A stretch of 64,000 nt of DNA from Neoarius graeffei (Eukaryota; Chordata; Actinopteri; Siluriformes; Ariidae): positions 36,361,260 to 36,425,259 of the forward strand of contig NC_083576.1 of the NCBI RefSeq assembly GCF_027579695.1, read 5' to 3'. Of the stretch, positions 41,154-52,548 are shown one piece after another. The stretch's first letter is position 1. Every line of letters starts with the position of its first letter. The notes beneath the pieces were generated by a model. It was not told the origin of the DNA. It worked only from the letters and a program-made list of their open reading frames with translations, and ran no database searches. Position numbers and translations under genes: made by a program.

Positions 41154-41790
41154 ATCGCCTTTATCAGAGCTGAAGAGCAGCCAATTGCCACCAAGAGATT
41201 ATCACTTGCAGGCATCCTGACCTCAGTAAGAGACTGGTAGCTATTGGCAGACCTCAGACAGCAGCTTAAGTTCCCAAGCCACATTGCAGTCATCACCCTG
41301 TTACCAGACACTGTCCTTGTGTCTGAATCCACCAAGCAAGTGGCGCTGCTAGAGCTAACAGTCTCATGGGAAGATTGCTTGGATGAAGCCTTTGAAAGGA
41401 AGCTCTCCAAGTACGTGGAACTGGTCAGCAACTGTCAGCAGTCGGGATGGAGAGCCAGGTGTCTCCCAGTGGAAGTCAGATGTAGGGGATTCATGGCCTA
41501 TTTTCTTGCCAGAGCCTTCAGTAGTTTGAGCATTGAAGGTGAGAGGAAGAGGAGAGCCATCCACAGCACCATCAAAGTGGCTGAGAGAGCCTCAAAATGG
41601 CTGTGGCCCAAAAGAGGAGAGTCATGGGGACAAAGTAGCTAGAGCAGTCTGAACACACACTTGGGTCTCATCAACCCTGGTGAGGTCACCTGGAGGAGAG
41701 TGTATCATGTTGAAAGACCCGAAACACCTGATGATCCCAGGAACATCACCGATGATGTGTCCAGTCTGAGGCATCAACAGATATATGTTT
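41154..41790 (+). pseudogene. RLE-type LINE ORF, third fragment with endonuclease
   Basis: Directly continues the LINE codons ending KKNIA before gypsy copy B, reading FIRAEEQPIATKRLSLAGIL, then a stop and ADLRQQLKFPSHIAVITLLP. The restriction-like endonuclease signature follows as PDTVLVSESTKQVALLELTV, a PD and an E separated by 14 residues, within the spacing known for R2-type LINEs. KRKLSKYVELVSNCQQSGWR and VEVRCRGFMAYFLARAF follow, and the end is RASKWLWPKRGE. The coding part stops at 41640, and tail sequence continues to about 41790. Intact family members nick a DNA target for reverse transcription. This copy is dead because of the gypsy insertions and stops. Confidence 0.75.
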
Positions 41791-41799
41791 ACAACTAGC

Positions 41800-42480
41800 A
41801 CAAAAACTATAGAAGTTAGGTGCCAAAAAAGTGTGAAGAATTAGAAAACTGAATTGAAGCAAATGGGAGAAGTTTCTATCACAAAATACTGTAGGAGGAT
41901 TTAGGGATTGTCAGAGGATTTAGGGTGGTGTAGTGGTTACCACTGCCACCTCACAGCAAGAAGGTTCTGGGTTTGAGCCCAGTGGCCGATGATGGCCTTT
42001 CTGTGAGGGGTTTGCATGTTCTGCCTGTGTCTGCGTGGGTTTCCTCCAGATCATCCAGTTTCCCCTACAGTTCAAAGACATGTGGTTAAGTTAACATGGA
42101 GGTGGCCTTGGGCTGAAGTGCCCTTGAGCAAGGCACCTGACCCCTAACTGCTCCCCGGGCACTGTAGCATAGCTGCCCACTGCTCTGGGTATGTGTGTAC
42201 TCATTGCTCACTTGTGTGTGAGCATGCGTGTGTTCATTGCTTCAAATGGGTGAAATGCAGAGGATGAATTTCACTGTGCTTGAGTAAATAACGGCTTCTT
42301 CTTTAGGTGGCAAAAAGTGGGAAGAATTATAAAAATTAATTTAAGCAAATGGGAGAAAAGAGAAGGATAAAATCAGAAAGCAGGAGTAATAGAGGTATGT
42401 ACCTTAGTGTACTTTGAAAAATGAATCCAAGCCAATGGGAGAAAAAGCAAGGGATGAAAAAACAAAAAGCAGGAGAAACA
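41800..42480. repeat. Degenerate ~90-bp repeats flanking a SINE
   Basis: The phrase AGGTGCCAAAAAAGTGTGAA...AAGCAAATGGGAGAA at 41819 recurs at 42305 (AGGTGGCAAAAAGTGGGAAG) and partially at 42425 (CAAGCCAATGGGAGAAAAAG). The SINE at 41925-42303 lies between the first two. Confidence 0.55.
41925..42303 (+). mobile_element. V-SINE variant with different 3' end
   Basis: The head (GGTGGTGTAGTGGTTACCAC, CTCACAGCAAGAAGGTTCTG) and core (GGTTTGCATGTTCTGCCTGT, GTGGGTTTCCTCCAG) match the other V-SINEs. The 3' part (GGCCTTGGGCTGAAGTGCCC, TGAGCAAGGCACCTGACCCC) is unrelated to theirs, indicating a second SINE subfamily or a tail swap. Confidence 0.75.
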
Positions 42481-42719
42481 CAGGTATAGGCCGGCAGCCA
42501 TCTTCTTCCTCTCTGCAGGTGCTCCTTGCTGTGCCTCTGCAGTGGTGCTGAAACCACAGTGGTGACGAAACCACAGTGGTGACGGTGCCCCATCTCCTGC
42601 TCCGAGACGCAGCAGCAGCACTTCAGCACCACCGGCAAAAGACAGCACCTGACACACAAACAAGGGAAGGTGTGGCTGGCAGACACTAATTCAGCACATC
42701 CATTCACCCTCCAGGAGGT
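42481..42719. other. GC-richer segment, no gene recognised
   Basis: Contains a local direct repeat (GCTGAAACCACAGTGGTGAC / GACGAAACCACAGTGGTGAC near 42547-42580). I see no convincing gene. Confidence 0.3.
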
Positions 42720-45700
42720 GTCAGGAGTTTAATTCTTGTTTAAAAAAGTTGACTTTTTTTAACAGCTGACTTCTTTTCTTTTAAAGTTGACCCACAAAGA
42801 GTTGACTTTTTAAGTAGACTTCTTTTTTTAAAGTTGACTTTTTAATAATGGCTGCTTTTTAACAATAAGTATTTCTTAAAATTGATTTCTTTTGTAACAT
42901 TGATTTTTAAAAGTTGACATTTTTGATGACACCTTTTTTTAACATTTACACTTTAAAAAAATTGTCTTTAGTGATACTCCTTTAAAGTTGCCTTCTTTTT
43001 TAAAGGTTACCTTCTTTTTTAAAGGTTGCCTTCTTTAAAGTTGACATCTTTTCTTAAAAGTTTAATTCTTTTTTAAGTTGACTTTTTAAAGTTTTTTAAA
43101 AACTTTTTTGAACGTTAGCTATTAAAAGCTGAATTCTTTTAATTGGATGTATTTTTAAAGTAGTCTCTTATGTATACTTTTTGAAATTTCAATCTTTTTT
43201 AAAATTGACTGTTTTTTAAGTTGAATTATTTTTTAATGTTGACTCTTTTTAAAAGTAGACTTCTTTTTTTTAAATATTACTTCTTTTAAGGTTGCCTCTT
43301 TTAAAATGACATCTTTGAGTTGAATTCTTTTTTTAAATGTTGACTTCTTTCAAATTGATTTCTTTTCTTAAAAAGATGACTTTTAAAGTTACCTTCTTTT
43401 TTAAAGTATATGCTTTTTTAAAATTGACTTCTTTTTCAAAAGTTGAATTTTTTTAATGTTGCCTTTAAAGTTGACTTCTTTTTTAAAGTAACAGGTTTTT
43501 GAAATTCACTTCTTTTTTGAGTTGAATTCTGTTTGTGAAATTATTGACTTTTTTGAAAGTTGACCTCTTTTAAAGTTGCCTTTTTAAAAGTTTTTTTTAT
43601 TTTTTCAGGATAATTATTTTCAGTCTGACTTCTTTTTATGGTTGACCCATTTTTAATTTTGATGTCTTTTTGAAAGTTGACTTTTCTTAAGATTGACTTT
43701 TTAATTTAAAAGTTGACTTGTTTTTGTTAAAGATGACTACTTTTAAAAAAGTTGACTTGAGTCCTTTTCTATTTAAAATTGACTTCTTTATTAAAGTAGT
43801 CTCTTTTAAAGGTGACTTTTTAATTGACTATATTTAAATAGACTTTTTGACTTTTTTCAAGTTGACTATTTTTTAAAAGTTGACTTCTTTTTTACAGTAC
43901 ACTCTTTTTTATAGTTGACTTCTTTTTGACAGTTGACTTTATTTTTTAACATTGACTTTCTAATGTTGACTTTCATATTGACTTCATTTTCAAAAGTTGA
44001 CTTCCTTTTAAAGTAGTCTCTAACTTGACTTTTTTCAAATTTGTTTTTAAACTTTAAATTGAAGTTTGCTTCTTTTTTCAAGATTATTTATTTTTTTAAT
44101 GTTAACATCTTTTTAAAATTGACTTGTTTTGTAAATTCATTTTTAAAGTTACCTTCTCTTTAAATTGACTTCTTTTTTAAAGTTGACTTAATTCTTTATG
44201 TTGAATTCTTTTTAAAGTTGAGTTTTTTGGTCAATTTCTTTAAAGTAGACTTCTTTAAAAGTTGACTGCATTTTAAAAGTAGACTCCAAGTTGAAATTAA
44301 GTTGAGTTCTTGTTTAATGTCGACTTCTTTTGTAAGTTGACTTCCTTTTTTCTTTTTTTAAAAGATATCATTTTGTTTTAAAAACTTTAAAAATGACTTA
44401 TTTTTTTAAAAGTATGCTTCTTGTTTAAGGTTGACTTAAAGTTGACATCTTTTATAGCTGATGTCTTTTTTAAGTACATTTTTCTGAGTTGACGTCTTTT
44501 TTGAAAGTTGACTTCCTTTTTAAAGTAGTCTCTTTTAAAGTTGACTTTGTTTTTTAAGTTGACTTATTTTTTTTAAGTATGCTTCTTTTTAATGTTGACT
44601 TTATTTAAAAGGCTTCTTATTTTTGTTAAAGTTGACTTTCTTTAAGTTGACATTTTTTAAAGTTCTTTCTTTTTAATGGTGCCTTCTTTTTTAAGGTTTT
44701 CTTTTTTTAAAGTTGACATTATAAAGTTGACTTCTTTTTGAAGTTGACTTCCTTTGGAAAAAACTTTTTTAAATTTAATTCTTTTTTTAATGTTGACTAT
44801 TTTTTAAGGTTTACACCATTTTTTTTAGCTTACACTTTTTTCAGTTGACGCTTCAATTTGACTTCTTTTTTAAATGTCATCTTTTTCATGCCTGACTCTT
44901 TTAACATTGATGTCTTTTTAAAGTTAACTTCTTTTTTAAGATTGACTCTTGATGTAGAAGTTGATTTATTTAGTTAAAGTTGACTCCTTTTTAAAAATGT
45001 TGACTTATTTTTTTAAAAAGTTGACTTCTTGAAAATTTGACTTATTTTTTTCATGGTGACATCTTTAAGTTGACTTCTTTTCAAGTTGTCTTCTATTTTG
45101 AAGTTGACTTCTCGCTTAAAGTTGATTTCTGTTGTAAACTTCACATCTTTTCCTAAAGCTGACTTCTTTTTTAAGGTTAACTTATCATGATGTTTTTTTA
45201 ATTGACTTTTTTTGTAGATTTGTTTGATTTCTTTTTAAGCTTCTTTTTGAAAGTAAATTGTTTTAAAGTTGAATTCTCCTCTTAAAGTTGACTTCGTCTT
45301 TTCAAAGTAACTTTTTTTATAGTTGACTTCTATAAACTTTACTATTTTTTATTAAAAGCTGACTTCTTTTTGTTGGCATCTATTTTAAAATTGATATATT
45401 TTTAAAAATTTTCACTTTTAGTCACTTTTTAAAGTTGAGTTCTTTTTAAGTTGATGTCTTTTATAAGTTGACTTTTTATTTAAAGTTCACTTCTTTTATT
45501 TTTAATGTCGACTCTTTTTAAAGTTGAATTCTTTTTTAAGTTGACTTTTTAAAAGTAGACTATTTTTTAAAGTTGATTTTTTTAAAGGTTACCTTCATCT
45601 TTAAGGTTTATGTCTTTGACTTCTTTTTCAAATTGACTCCTTTTCTACGTTGAATTCTTTTTTGAAAGTTGACATCTTTTTTAAGTTGGCTGTTTTTATT

Positions 45701-45915
45701 TAAAAGCTGATTTCTTTGGTAAGTTGACTTCTTTCATTACATTTGAGTCCTTGTTAAGTTCACCTTTTTATTTCAAAGATTATTTCTTTTTTCATTTTGA
45801 CTCATTTTATTTAATAGTTAACATCTTTTTGAAAGTTTATTTGTTTTTTTAAGTTGACTTCTTTTTAAGTAGATTTTTTTAAAAAGTTGCCTGTTTTAAT
45901 GTTGATTTTTTTTTT
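42720..45915. repeat. Decayed minisatellite, ~17-18-bp unit TTGACTTCTTTTTTAAAG
   Basis: About 3.2 kb of degenerate tandem copies of TTGACTTCTTTTTTAAAG and variants (AAGTTGACTTCTTTTTTAAAG style), with strong strand asymmetry: T-rich on +, with G almost only in TTGAC. Roughly 180 units by length. Single-base slips and substitutions in nearly every unit mean it is old. No gene lies inside; minus-strand open frames reading KKSTFK are unit translations. It directly abuts the 3' end of the Tx1-type LINE. Confidence 0.95.
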
Positions 45916-46235
45916 GTATCCCCAATGCTTTTATATCTTTTAGGGTCCATGTCTTTTAGGGATTTTTTTTTTATTACATTTTCTCAAAACACAAAACACA
46001 CTGAACTGCTCAGACATGACAGAAAAGGAAAAAACAGCAGAATGTGGGCATGTGGGTACAGTAAATATAAAATAATCATAAAAATAAATAACAGTGGGCA
46101 CAATCTCCATCCAGCCCCTTCCCTTTCAATCTCCTGCAGCAAGACAGGGCAGTATCTAGATAGGAATCAATACAGAACATACAAACATAGCAAGGCTATA
46201 AGGTGCTTGTTAGATAGTGTGCACTTAAAACAAAG

Positions 46236-49200
46236 TCACAAAGACAGGCTAGGCTGATCTGGGGAATCCACGAAGCAAGGAAGATGACAGCATGGGCCCA
46301 ATATGCTGTAAGTAAGGGTCCCAGACCTTATAGAAAACATCTGTTTTGGAGTGAAGCATGCACATGATGTATTCACTAGGAATGCAGTCCAAAACAATGT
46401 TGTGCCATGATATTTTTTTGTTGGAGCAACATTCTTGATCCAGAAGAGTAGAATGTTCTTTCTAGCAGCAAAAGTCAGTATATTGAAAAGTCTCCTGTTT
46501 TTACTGTCAGTGGTCCAACCATCTGGGAGACCAGGTATCAGGCACATAGGATCCATCCGTATTGGGACACCAAAGATAGCAGTCCGTTCATTCACAATAC
46601 TAGACCAATACCTTTGTAACTTCACACATGACCAGAAGCAGTGAGCATAATTACCAGTCTCAGAATTGCATTTCCAACAAAGCAGGGAAATATTAGAGTC
46701 CATTTTGTTCTTGACAACAGGTGTTATATGCGTGCAATGTACAATTCTAAACTGTATGGATTTGGTGCGGTTACACACAGAAATGTTCATGACCTGAGAC
46801 CAGACTTCCTGCCAGTCAGCATCATCTATAGCAATGCCTAGATCTTTCTCCCAAGCTTGCTTGATGGTTTGTGAGGTAAGAGGAGAATTAGAGCTCAGGG
46901 CTCTGTAAAAAATAGTAATGCATTTCTTATTAATCTGTAGAGATAGGGCCTTCTCCACACATGAAGTGGTGTTATTAGTCATTAAGGTGGTGTCTTTAAC
47001 TATGAAATCTCTAATTTGTAAATATCTGTAGAAGTCACCTTGATTAAATAAACCAAATTGCTAATGCAACTGCTGAAAGGATAGTAAAGTCTGGGCTTTA
47101 AATAGATCACCCATTTTCTTCAGCCCTTGGGTGCTCCACACTTTAAAGCCCTGGTCCTTACAGCCTGGCAGGAAGTCCGGGTTATCAAGAATGGGAGTGA
47201 GAAGAGATGATAAATGAGCCCGGCCTTCTATAGAGCGAATGGATCTCCAGGCTCTGATGGTACTGAGAGTAATAGGGTTAGAGCAGTGTTTTTTAACAGA
47301 TTCAGGATTATTCAAAAACAATAGATTCAACAAGGGATACTTCGACTGAGAGGATTCAATATCATGCCAAATCGAGGCTGGATCACAGTTGTGCCAGCTT
47401 GCAATCACCCGCAGGTGTGATGCCAGTTGGTAAAATCTAAGATTTGGTACATCTAACCCTCCATCACAACCTGCCATTTGAAGTTTTGTCATCTTGAGAC
47501 GGGGCTTCCTTTTGCTCCAAATGAAAGAGTTCAGCCAGCCTTCAAGCACCTTAATAACCTTGTTGGATAATAAGATAGGTATTATTTGCAGTGGGTATAG
47601 CAGTCTGGGCAGGATGTTCATTTTTATAAGAGCAACCCTACCAAGCCAGGAAAGAGGGAGAGGGGCCCAGCGGTCTAAGTCTGCCCTTATAGCATCTGGG
47701 GGGGGGGGGGGGGAGTTGAACTTAAACATCTGACCAGAAGTGGGTGTTACATGCACTCCTAAGTAAATGAAACCAGTGGGAGACCAGCGGAATGGGAAGG
47801 GCTCAGTCATATCTGGAACACATGTTAACGACCCTAGAGGCATAGCTTCGGATTTTGCAAAGTTAATTTTATATCCCGAAAAGACCCTGAATAACGAAAT
47901 TACCTTAATCAGGCAGGGAACGGAAGTTTGGGGTTGCAATAAATGTATCAAAATGTCATCCGCGTATAAAGTAATTTTGTGTTCCTTTTCACCAACGAAG
48001 ATACCAGAAATTAAAGTATTTTGCCTTACTGCTTGGGCCAGCGGTTCAATAGCAATATCAAAGAGCAGGGGGCTGAGGGGGTCACCCTGCCTATTCCTGC
48101 GGTGGAGGGGGAAGTTGTCGGATCTCAGCCCATTAGTCAGAACCGCTGCTGTCAGAGTATTATACAGAACCCTAATCCAATTCACAAAATTATCACCTAG
48201 GCCAAATTTTTCCAGAGCGTAGAACAAATACGACCATTCAACCTGGTCGAATGCCTTCTTGGCATCGAGAGACAGCACAAGGGCCGGGTCCTTGCAGCTC
48301 TGGGTCAGTTAGATGATGTTAAGGAGCCTCCTCACATTATCACAGGAGTTCCGGCCCTTGACAAAACCAGTTTGGTCCTCCCTGACAATATGAGGCAGAA
48401 TCTTCTCTAGGCGTAAGGCCAGAATTTTGGAGAGCAGTTTTTGGCCAGAGTTAAGTAGGGCTATTGGCCTGTATGAGGCACAGCTATCTGGGGATTTTCC
48501 TTTTTTGAGGATGAGAGAAATGTTGACCTTCCTAAGGGATTGAGGTAGAATCCCATTTTCAAATGAATGATTGAGCATAGACAGCAGAGGGTCTAAAAGA
48601 ATACCACTAAACTCCTTATAAAACTCACATCCGAATCCATCTGGCCCTAGGACCTTATCGGACGGCATAGATTTCAAAGCAAGTAGCGCTTCCTCTCTAG
48701 TAATTGGGGCATTTAGTTGTAATTTTTGATCATCCGTAGCTTTGGGGAGTCTTAAGTCTGCAAAAACTGACGCATAAGGGTCAGGGCATTGTCAGGCTGC
48801 TCGGAACTATATAGGTTGGAATAAAATAATGCAAAGTGTTTATTAATGGTTCTCGTATCGAACGATCTTACACCATTAGAGTCAGTAATAGAGACTATAT
48901 TTTGAGAATGTGCCCTCTTTTTTGACAAGATTAGCGATATCTTCCAGGTTTATCTCCAAACTCATATAGTTTCTGCCTGGCAAATTTAAGGGACTGTTCA
49001 GAGTCCTGAATCAGAAAAGTATTCAATGCAGCATGTGCGGATAACAGTTCCTTAAGAAAATCAGGACTCGGACTAGATATGTGATTTTTCTCCAATTCAG
49101 CTAGTCGAGATTCGAGAAGTTTACGCTGTTCATTCTTCGCACGTCTTTTGGATGCAACAAAAGACATAATCAGTCCACGAGAGTATATTTTACATGTCTC

Positions 49201-50077
49201 CCAGAGGAGAGAGGGATTATCTGTGGATGGTGAGTTAATGGAATAAAAAATCTTAAATTCTGAAGTAAAGTAGGAGATAAACTTGTTATCTTTGAGGAGG
49301 TAAGGTTCAAATCTTCAGCATCGTGACAATGCCCTGTCCTCAGCGAGAGAGTATACCAAATAAAGGGGGGCACGGTCTGATAACACAATGTTGCCTATAG
49401 AACATGATAAAGCAAGAGACATTTTTGAGGAGGGGATGAAAATGTAATCAATTCTGGTATAGCTTTTATGTGGGGCTGAAAAGAAAGTGAACTCTGAATC
49501 AGCAGGGTGAAGCTGCCTCCACACATCAGAATATTCAATATCGTGATGTATATTAGTGAGCACCCTCACTTGTTTAAAAGGGGGAGAAATGTCAAATGGA
49601 AGTTTGTCGAGAGAGATTAAAGTGACAATTGAAATCTCCTCCCACAAAAGAGTCCCCTATAGCCCGATCCATAAAAACTGCAAAAGCCTTGGAGAGAAAA
49701 TCAGAGGAATAGGCTGGGGGACAATATAGATTCATAAATGTTACCTCTTTTCCTGCGAGTATTCCTTTAACAATTATATACAATTACATACCCTGGCTAT
49801 CTTTAACACAATCAAGAGACCTAAAGGCCAGCTTTCTACTAATCAAAATGGCTACGCCCCTACTGAAAGAAGAATATGAGGTAGCAAAGACCTGCCCCAC
49901 CCAACTCCTTTGCAATTTAGCATTATCCTTGTCCTCCAGGTGAGTCTCCTGGAGGAACACAATAGAAACATCTTCCTTATTCAAAAATGATAATACTGCT
50001 GTCCTCTTGGCAGGTTTTTGGAGGCCACAGATGTTCCAAGAACAGATCTTAATATTATATAAATCGGACATGGCCAT
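46236..50077 (-). pseudogene. Tx1/L1 LINE ORF2: endonuclease and reverse transcriptase, broken
   Basis: The N-terminal APE endonuclease (50077-49315) reads KICSWNICGLQKPAKRTAVL, VFLQETHLED (catalytic E), TFMNLYCPPAYSSDF, VGGDFNC (GGDFN) and SYTRIDYIFI, so it can be followed through two breaks. A helical linker is at 49167-48931. RT starts with PSDKVLGPDGFGCEFYKEFS, PQSLRKVNISLILKKGKSPD, CASYRPIALLNSGQKLLSKI and GFVKGRNSCDNVRRLLNII. After a stop, MLSLDAKKAFDQVEWSYLFY (motif A), RQGDPLSPLLFDIAIEPLAQ (motif B) and LYADDILIHL (motif C, YADD) follow. The C-terminal part (46982-46236) has a Cys-rich LLCWKCNSETGNYAHCFWSC. Five or more stops or frameshifts kill it. The domain set identifies the L1/Tx1 clade. 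Confidence 0.88.
47700..47714. repeat. Poly(G) tract inside LINE ORF
   Basis: A run of about 15 G on + (C on the coding strand) interrupts the LINE reading with extra Pro codons (SPPPPPDAI). Probably slippage expansion. Confidence 0.8.
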
Positions 50078-50732
50078 AAGATACTACTTGCCATAAGGGC
50101 AAGATAAAAAAGTCAGAGCCGTTTACACCTACACTCACTCTGTATATGCATCCCATGACCCACATTACCAGATACATAGGACATTTACATTTAACAGGAA
50201 TGGAGAATGCCATACTGATACCCCACATATATCTTATGCATATGTCATGTCCTGAGCTAAACACATGAACTACACTAAACAAGCATAACAAATGTACAAC
50301 AGAGAAAAACAGACTGAGGGTCTTTCGCCAAATACACAGGGACTGTTCACCATACAAGCACCTTTCAAACTCACCATGAGCGAACTGACGGCTTATGATG
50401 AATAGCGTGCCAAGAAAGCGAAAAAAGTCCTCCCTATAGGAGTGAACGAAATAAGGTGGAAACATAATATTCATGTTATGAGCAGCCGTGCCACTCGGTA
50501 AGGAAACGTTCAATATGTTCAAAGTGTTAAGAGTGCTCAAGAATAGGCGACGTCCAGAAAATGGAGCATGACCTACCAGCCTGAGTGGGAAAAACCACGG
50601 CTGTTGCAGAAAAAATGTCCCAAACCAGACAAACAGAACTCTGTGCTCTGCAAAGTTATCATCCAGGGAGAGAGTCAATGAAAGTGCGTACCTCCTCTGG
50701 GATGGAAAACCGCTTTTTGGAGCTTCCATGTA

Positions 50733-52224
50733 CAACCCCGATTCCAAAAAAGTTGGGACAAAGTACAAATTGTAAATAAAAATGGAATGCAATGATGTGG
50801 AAGTTTCAAAATTCCATATTTTATTCAGAATAGAACATAGATGACATATCAAATGTTTAAACTGAGAAAATGTATCATTTAAAGAGAAAAATTAGGGGAT
50901 TTTAAATTTCATGACAACAACACATCTCAAAAAAGTTGGGACAAGGCCATGTTTACCACTGTGAGACATCCCCTTTTCTCTTTACAACAGTCTGTAAACG
51001 TCTGGGGACTGAGGAGACAAGTTGCTCAAGTTTAGGGATAGGAATGTTAACCCATTCTTGTCTAATGTAGGATTCTAGTTGCTCAACTGTCTTAGGTCTT
51101 TTTTGTCGTATCTTCTGTTTTATGATGCGCCAAATGTTTTCTATGGGTGAAAGATCTGGACTGCAGGCTGGCCAGTTCAGTAACCGGACCCTTCTTCTAT
51201 GCAGCCATGATGCTGTAATTGATGCAGTATCTGGTTTGGCATTGTCATGTTGGAAAATGCAAGGTCTTCCCTGAAAGAGACGTCGTCTGGATGGGAGCAT
51301 ATGTTGCTCTAGAACCTGGATATACCTTTCAGCATTGATGGTGTCTTTCCAGATGTGTAAGCTGCCCATGCCACATGCACTAATGCAACCCCATACCATC
51401 AGAGATGCAGGCTTCTGAACTGAGCGCTGATAACAACTTGGGTCGTCCTTCTCCTCTTTAGTTCGAATGACACGGCGTCCCTGATTTCCATAAAGCACTT
51501 CACGTTTTGATTCGTCTGACCACAGAACAGTTTTCCACTTTGCCACAGTCCATTTTAAATGAGCCTTGGCCCAGAGAAGACGTCTGCGCTTCTGGATCAT
51601 GTTTAGATACGGCTTCTTCTTTGAACTATAGAGTTTTAGCTGGCAACGGCGGATGGCACGGGGAATTGTGTTCACAGATAATGTTCTCTGGAACTATTCC
51701 TGAGCCCATTTTGTGATTTCCAATACAGAAGCATGCCTGTATGTGATGCAGTGCCGTCTAAGGGCCCGAAGATCACGGGCACCCAGTATGGTTTTCTGGC
51801 CTTGACCCTTACGCACAGAGATTCTTCCAGATTCTCTGAATCTTTTGATGATATTATGCACTGTAGATGATGATATGTTCAAACTCTTTGCAATTTTACA
51901 CTGTCGAACTCCTTTCTGATATTGCGCCACTATTTGTTGGCGCAGAATTAGGGGGATTGGTGATCCTCTTCCCATCTTTACTTCTGAGAGCCGCTGCCAC
52001 TCCAAGATGCTCTTTTTATACCCAGTCATGTTAATGACCTATTGCCAATTGACCTAACGAGTTGCAATTTGGTCCTCCAGCTGTTCCTTTTTTGTACCTT
52101 TAACTTTTCCAGCCTCTTATTGCCCCTGTCCCAACTTTTTTGAGATGTGTTGCTGTCATGAAATTTCAAATGAGCCAATATTTGGCATGAAATTTCAAAA
52201 TGTCTCACTTTCGACATTTGATAT
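50733..52224 (-). mobile_element. Tc1-like element, truncated by gypsy copy A
   Basis: The left end CAACCCCGATTCCAAAAAAG follows TA. The right inverted repeat is missing because the sequence switches to a gypsy LTR at 52225, in the middle of the text GACATTTGATAT that continues GTTGTCTATG in the sister copy at 12330. It was inserted into the 5' region of the Tx1 LINE. Confidence 0.92.
50953..52029 (-). pseudogene. Tc1 transposase, almost complete, one frame break
   Basis: From 52029 it begins MTGYKKSILEWQRLSEVKMG, with paired-like helices (QIVAQYQKGVRQCKIAKSLN; SSSTVHNIIKRFRESGRISV) and the GRxxR-like linker region (KGQGQKTILGARDLRALRRH). After a frame break or stop near 51680 it continues to 50953 with [20 protein letters not shown] (first D), [40 protein letters not shown] (second D) and [20 protein letters not shown] (final E). 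All three catalytic residues are present. With a TGA or frame change between the halves it is not active as it stands, but it is the best-preserved transposase of this family in the window. Confidence 0.9.
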
Positions 52225-52548
52225 TGTAAGGACTCCCTTGTGTGGGTGGAGCACAGAGGACGGCAGGACAGGGATCAAGTTCCCAAAATAGCGTTTATTG
52301 CTCAACTTTTCAGTTTCGACAATACTTCTTTCAAACAGACGCACGCACGCACGCACACACACCGCCAGCGTCTGGTTCAGGGATCAGCTCCCTCCGCTCT
52401 CACTCTCCCTCCTCATATAGGGCGCGGTCACTGGGAAGACACACAAACACAGGTTAATTGCTCTCAGGTGAAGTGATTCTGCCACTTACCTTCCGTGACC
52501 CCGCCCTCCTGTCACAGACCGGTGCTTGACCATGCCCCCGCTGCCACA
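52225..52548 (-). repeat. 3' LTR of gypsy copy A
   Basis: 324 bp; on + it begins TGTAAGGACTCCC and ends CCGCTGCCACA. The complementary strand has TG...CA ends. Confidence 0.93.

Larger units (their letters stand above)
45955..50732 (-). mobile_element. Tx1/L1-type LINE, nearly full pol region
   Basis: Minus-strand LINE with a poly(A) tail seen on + as TTTTTTTTTT at about 45961-45972. From right to left it carries an APE-type endonuclease, RT and a long C-terminal region. The 5' part beyond 50077 is non-coding here and is cut at 50732 by a Tc1 element. Confidence 0.85.

Noticed and set aside
43866-44081. 71-codon Lys-rich minus-strand frame in the minisatellite
   Set aside because: It repeats KKSTFK-like words because it translates the tandem unit; no protein family is indicated.
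42720-45915. CRISPR-like or regulatory array of repeated TTGAC motifs
   Set aside because: Units are contiguous and degenerate with no unique spacers, in vertebrate DNA. It is a minisatellite.
50055-50852. 265-codon minus-strand frame upstream of the LINE endonuclease
   Set aside because: It spans the Tc1/LINE junction and has no domain or composition of a real protein; a chance frame.
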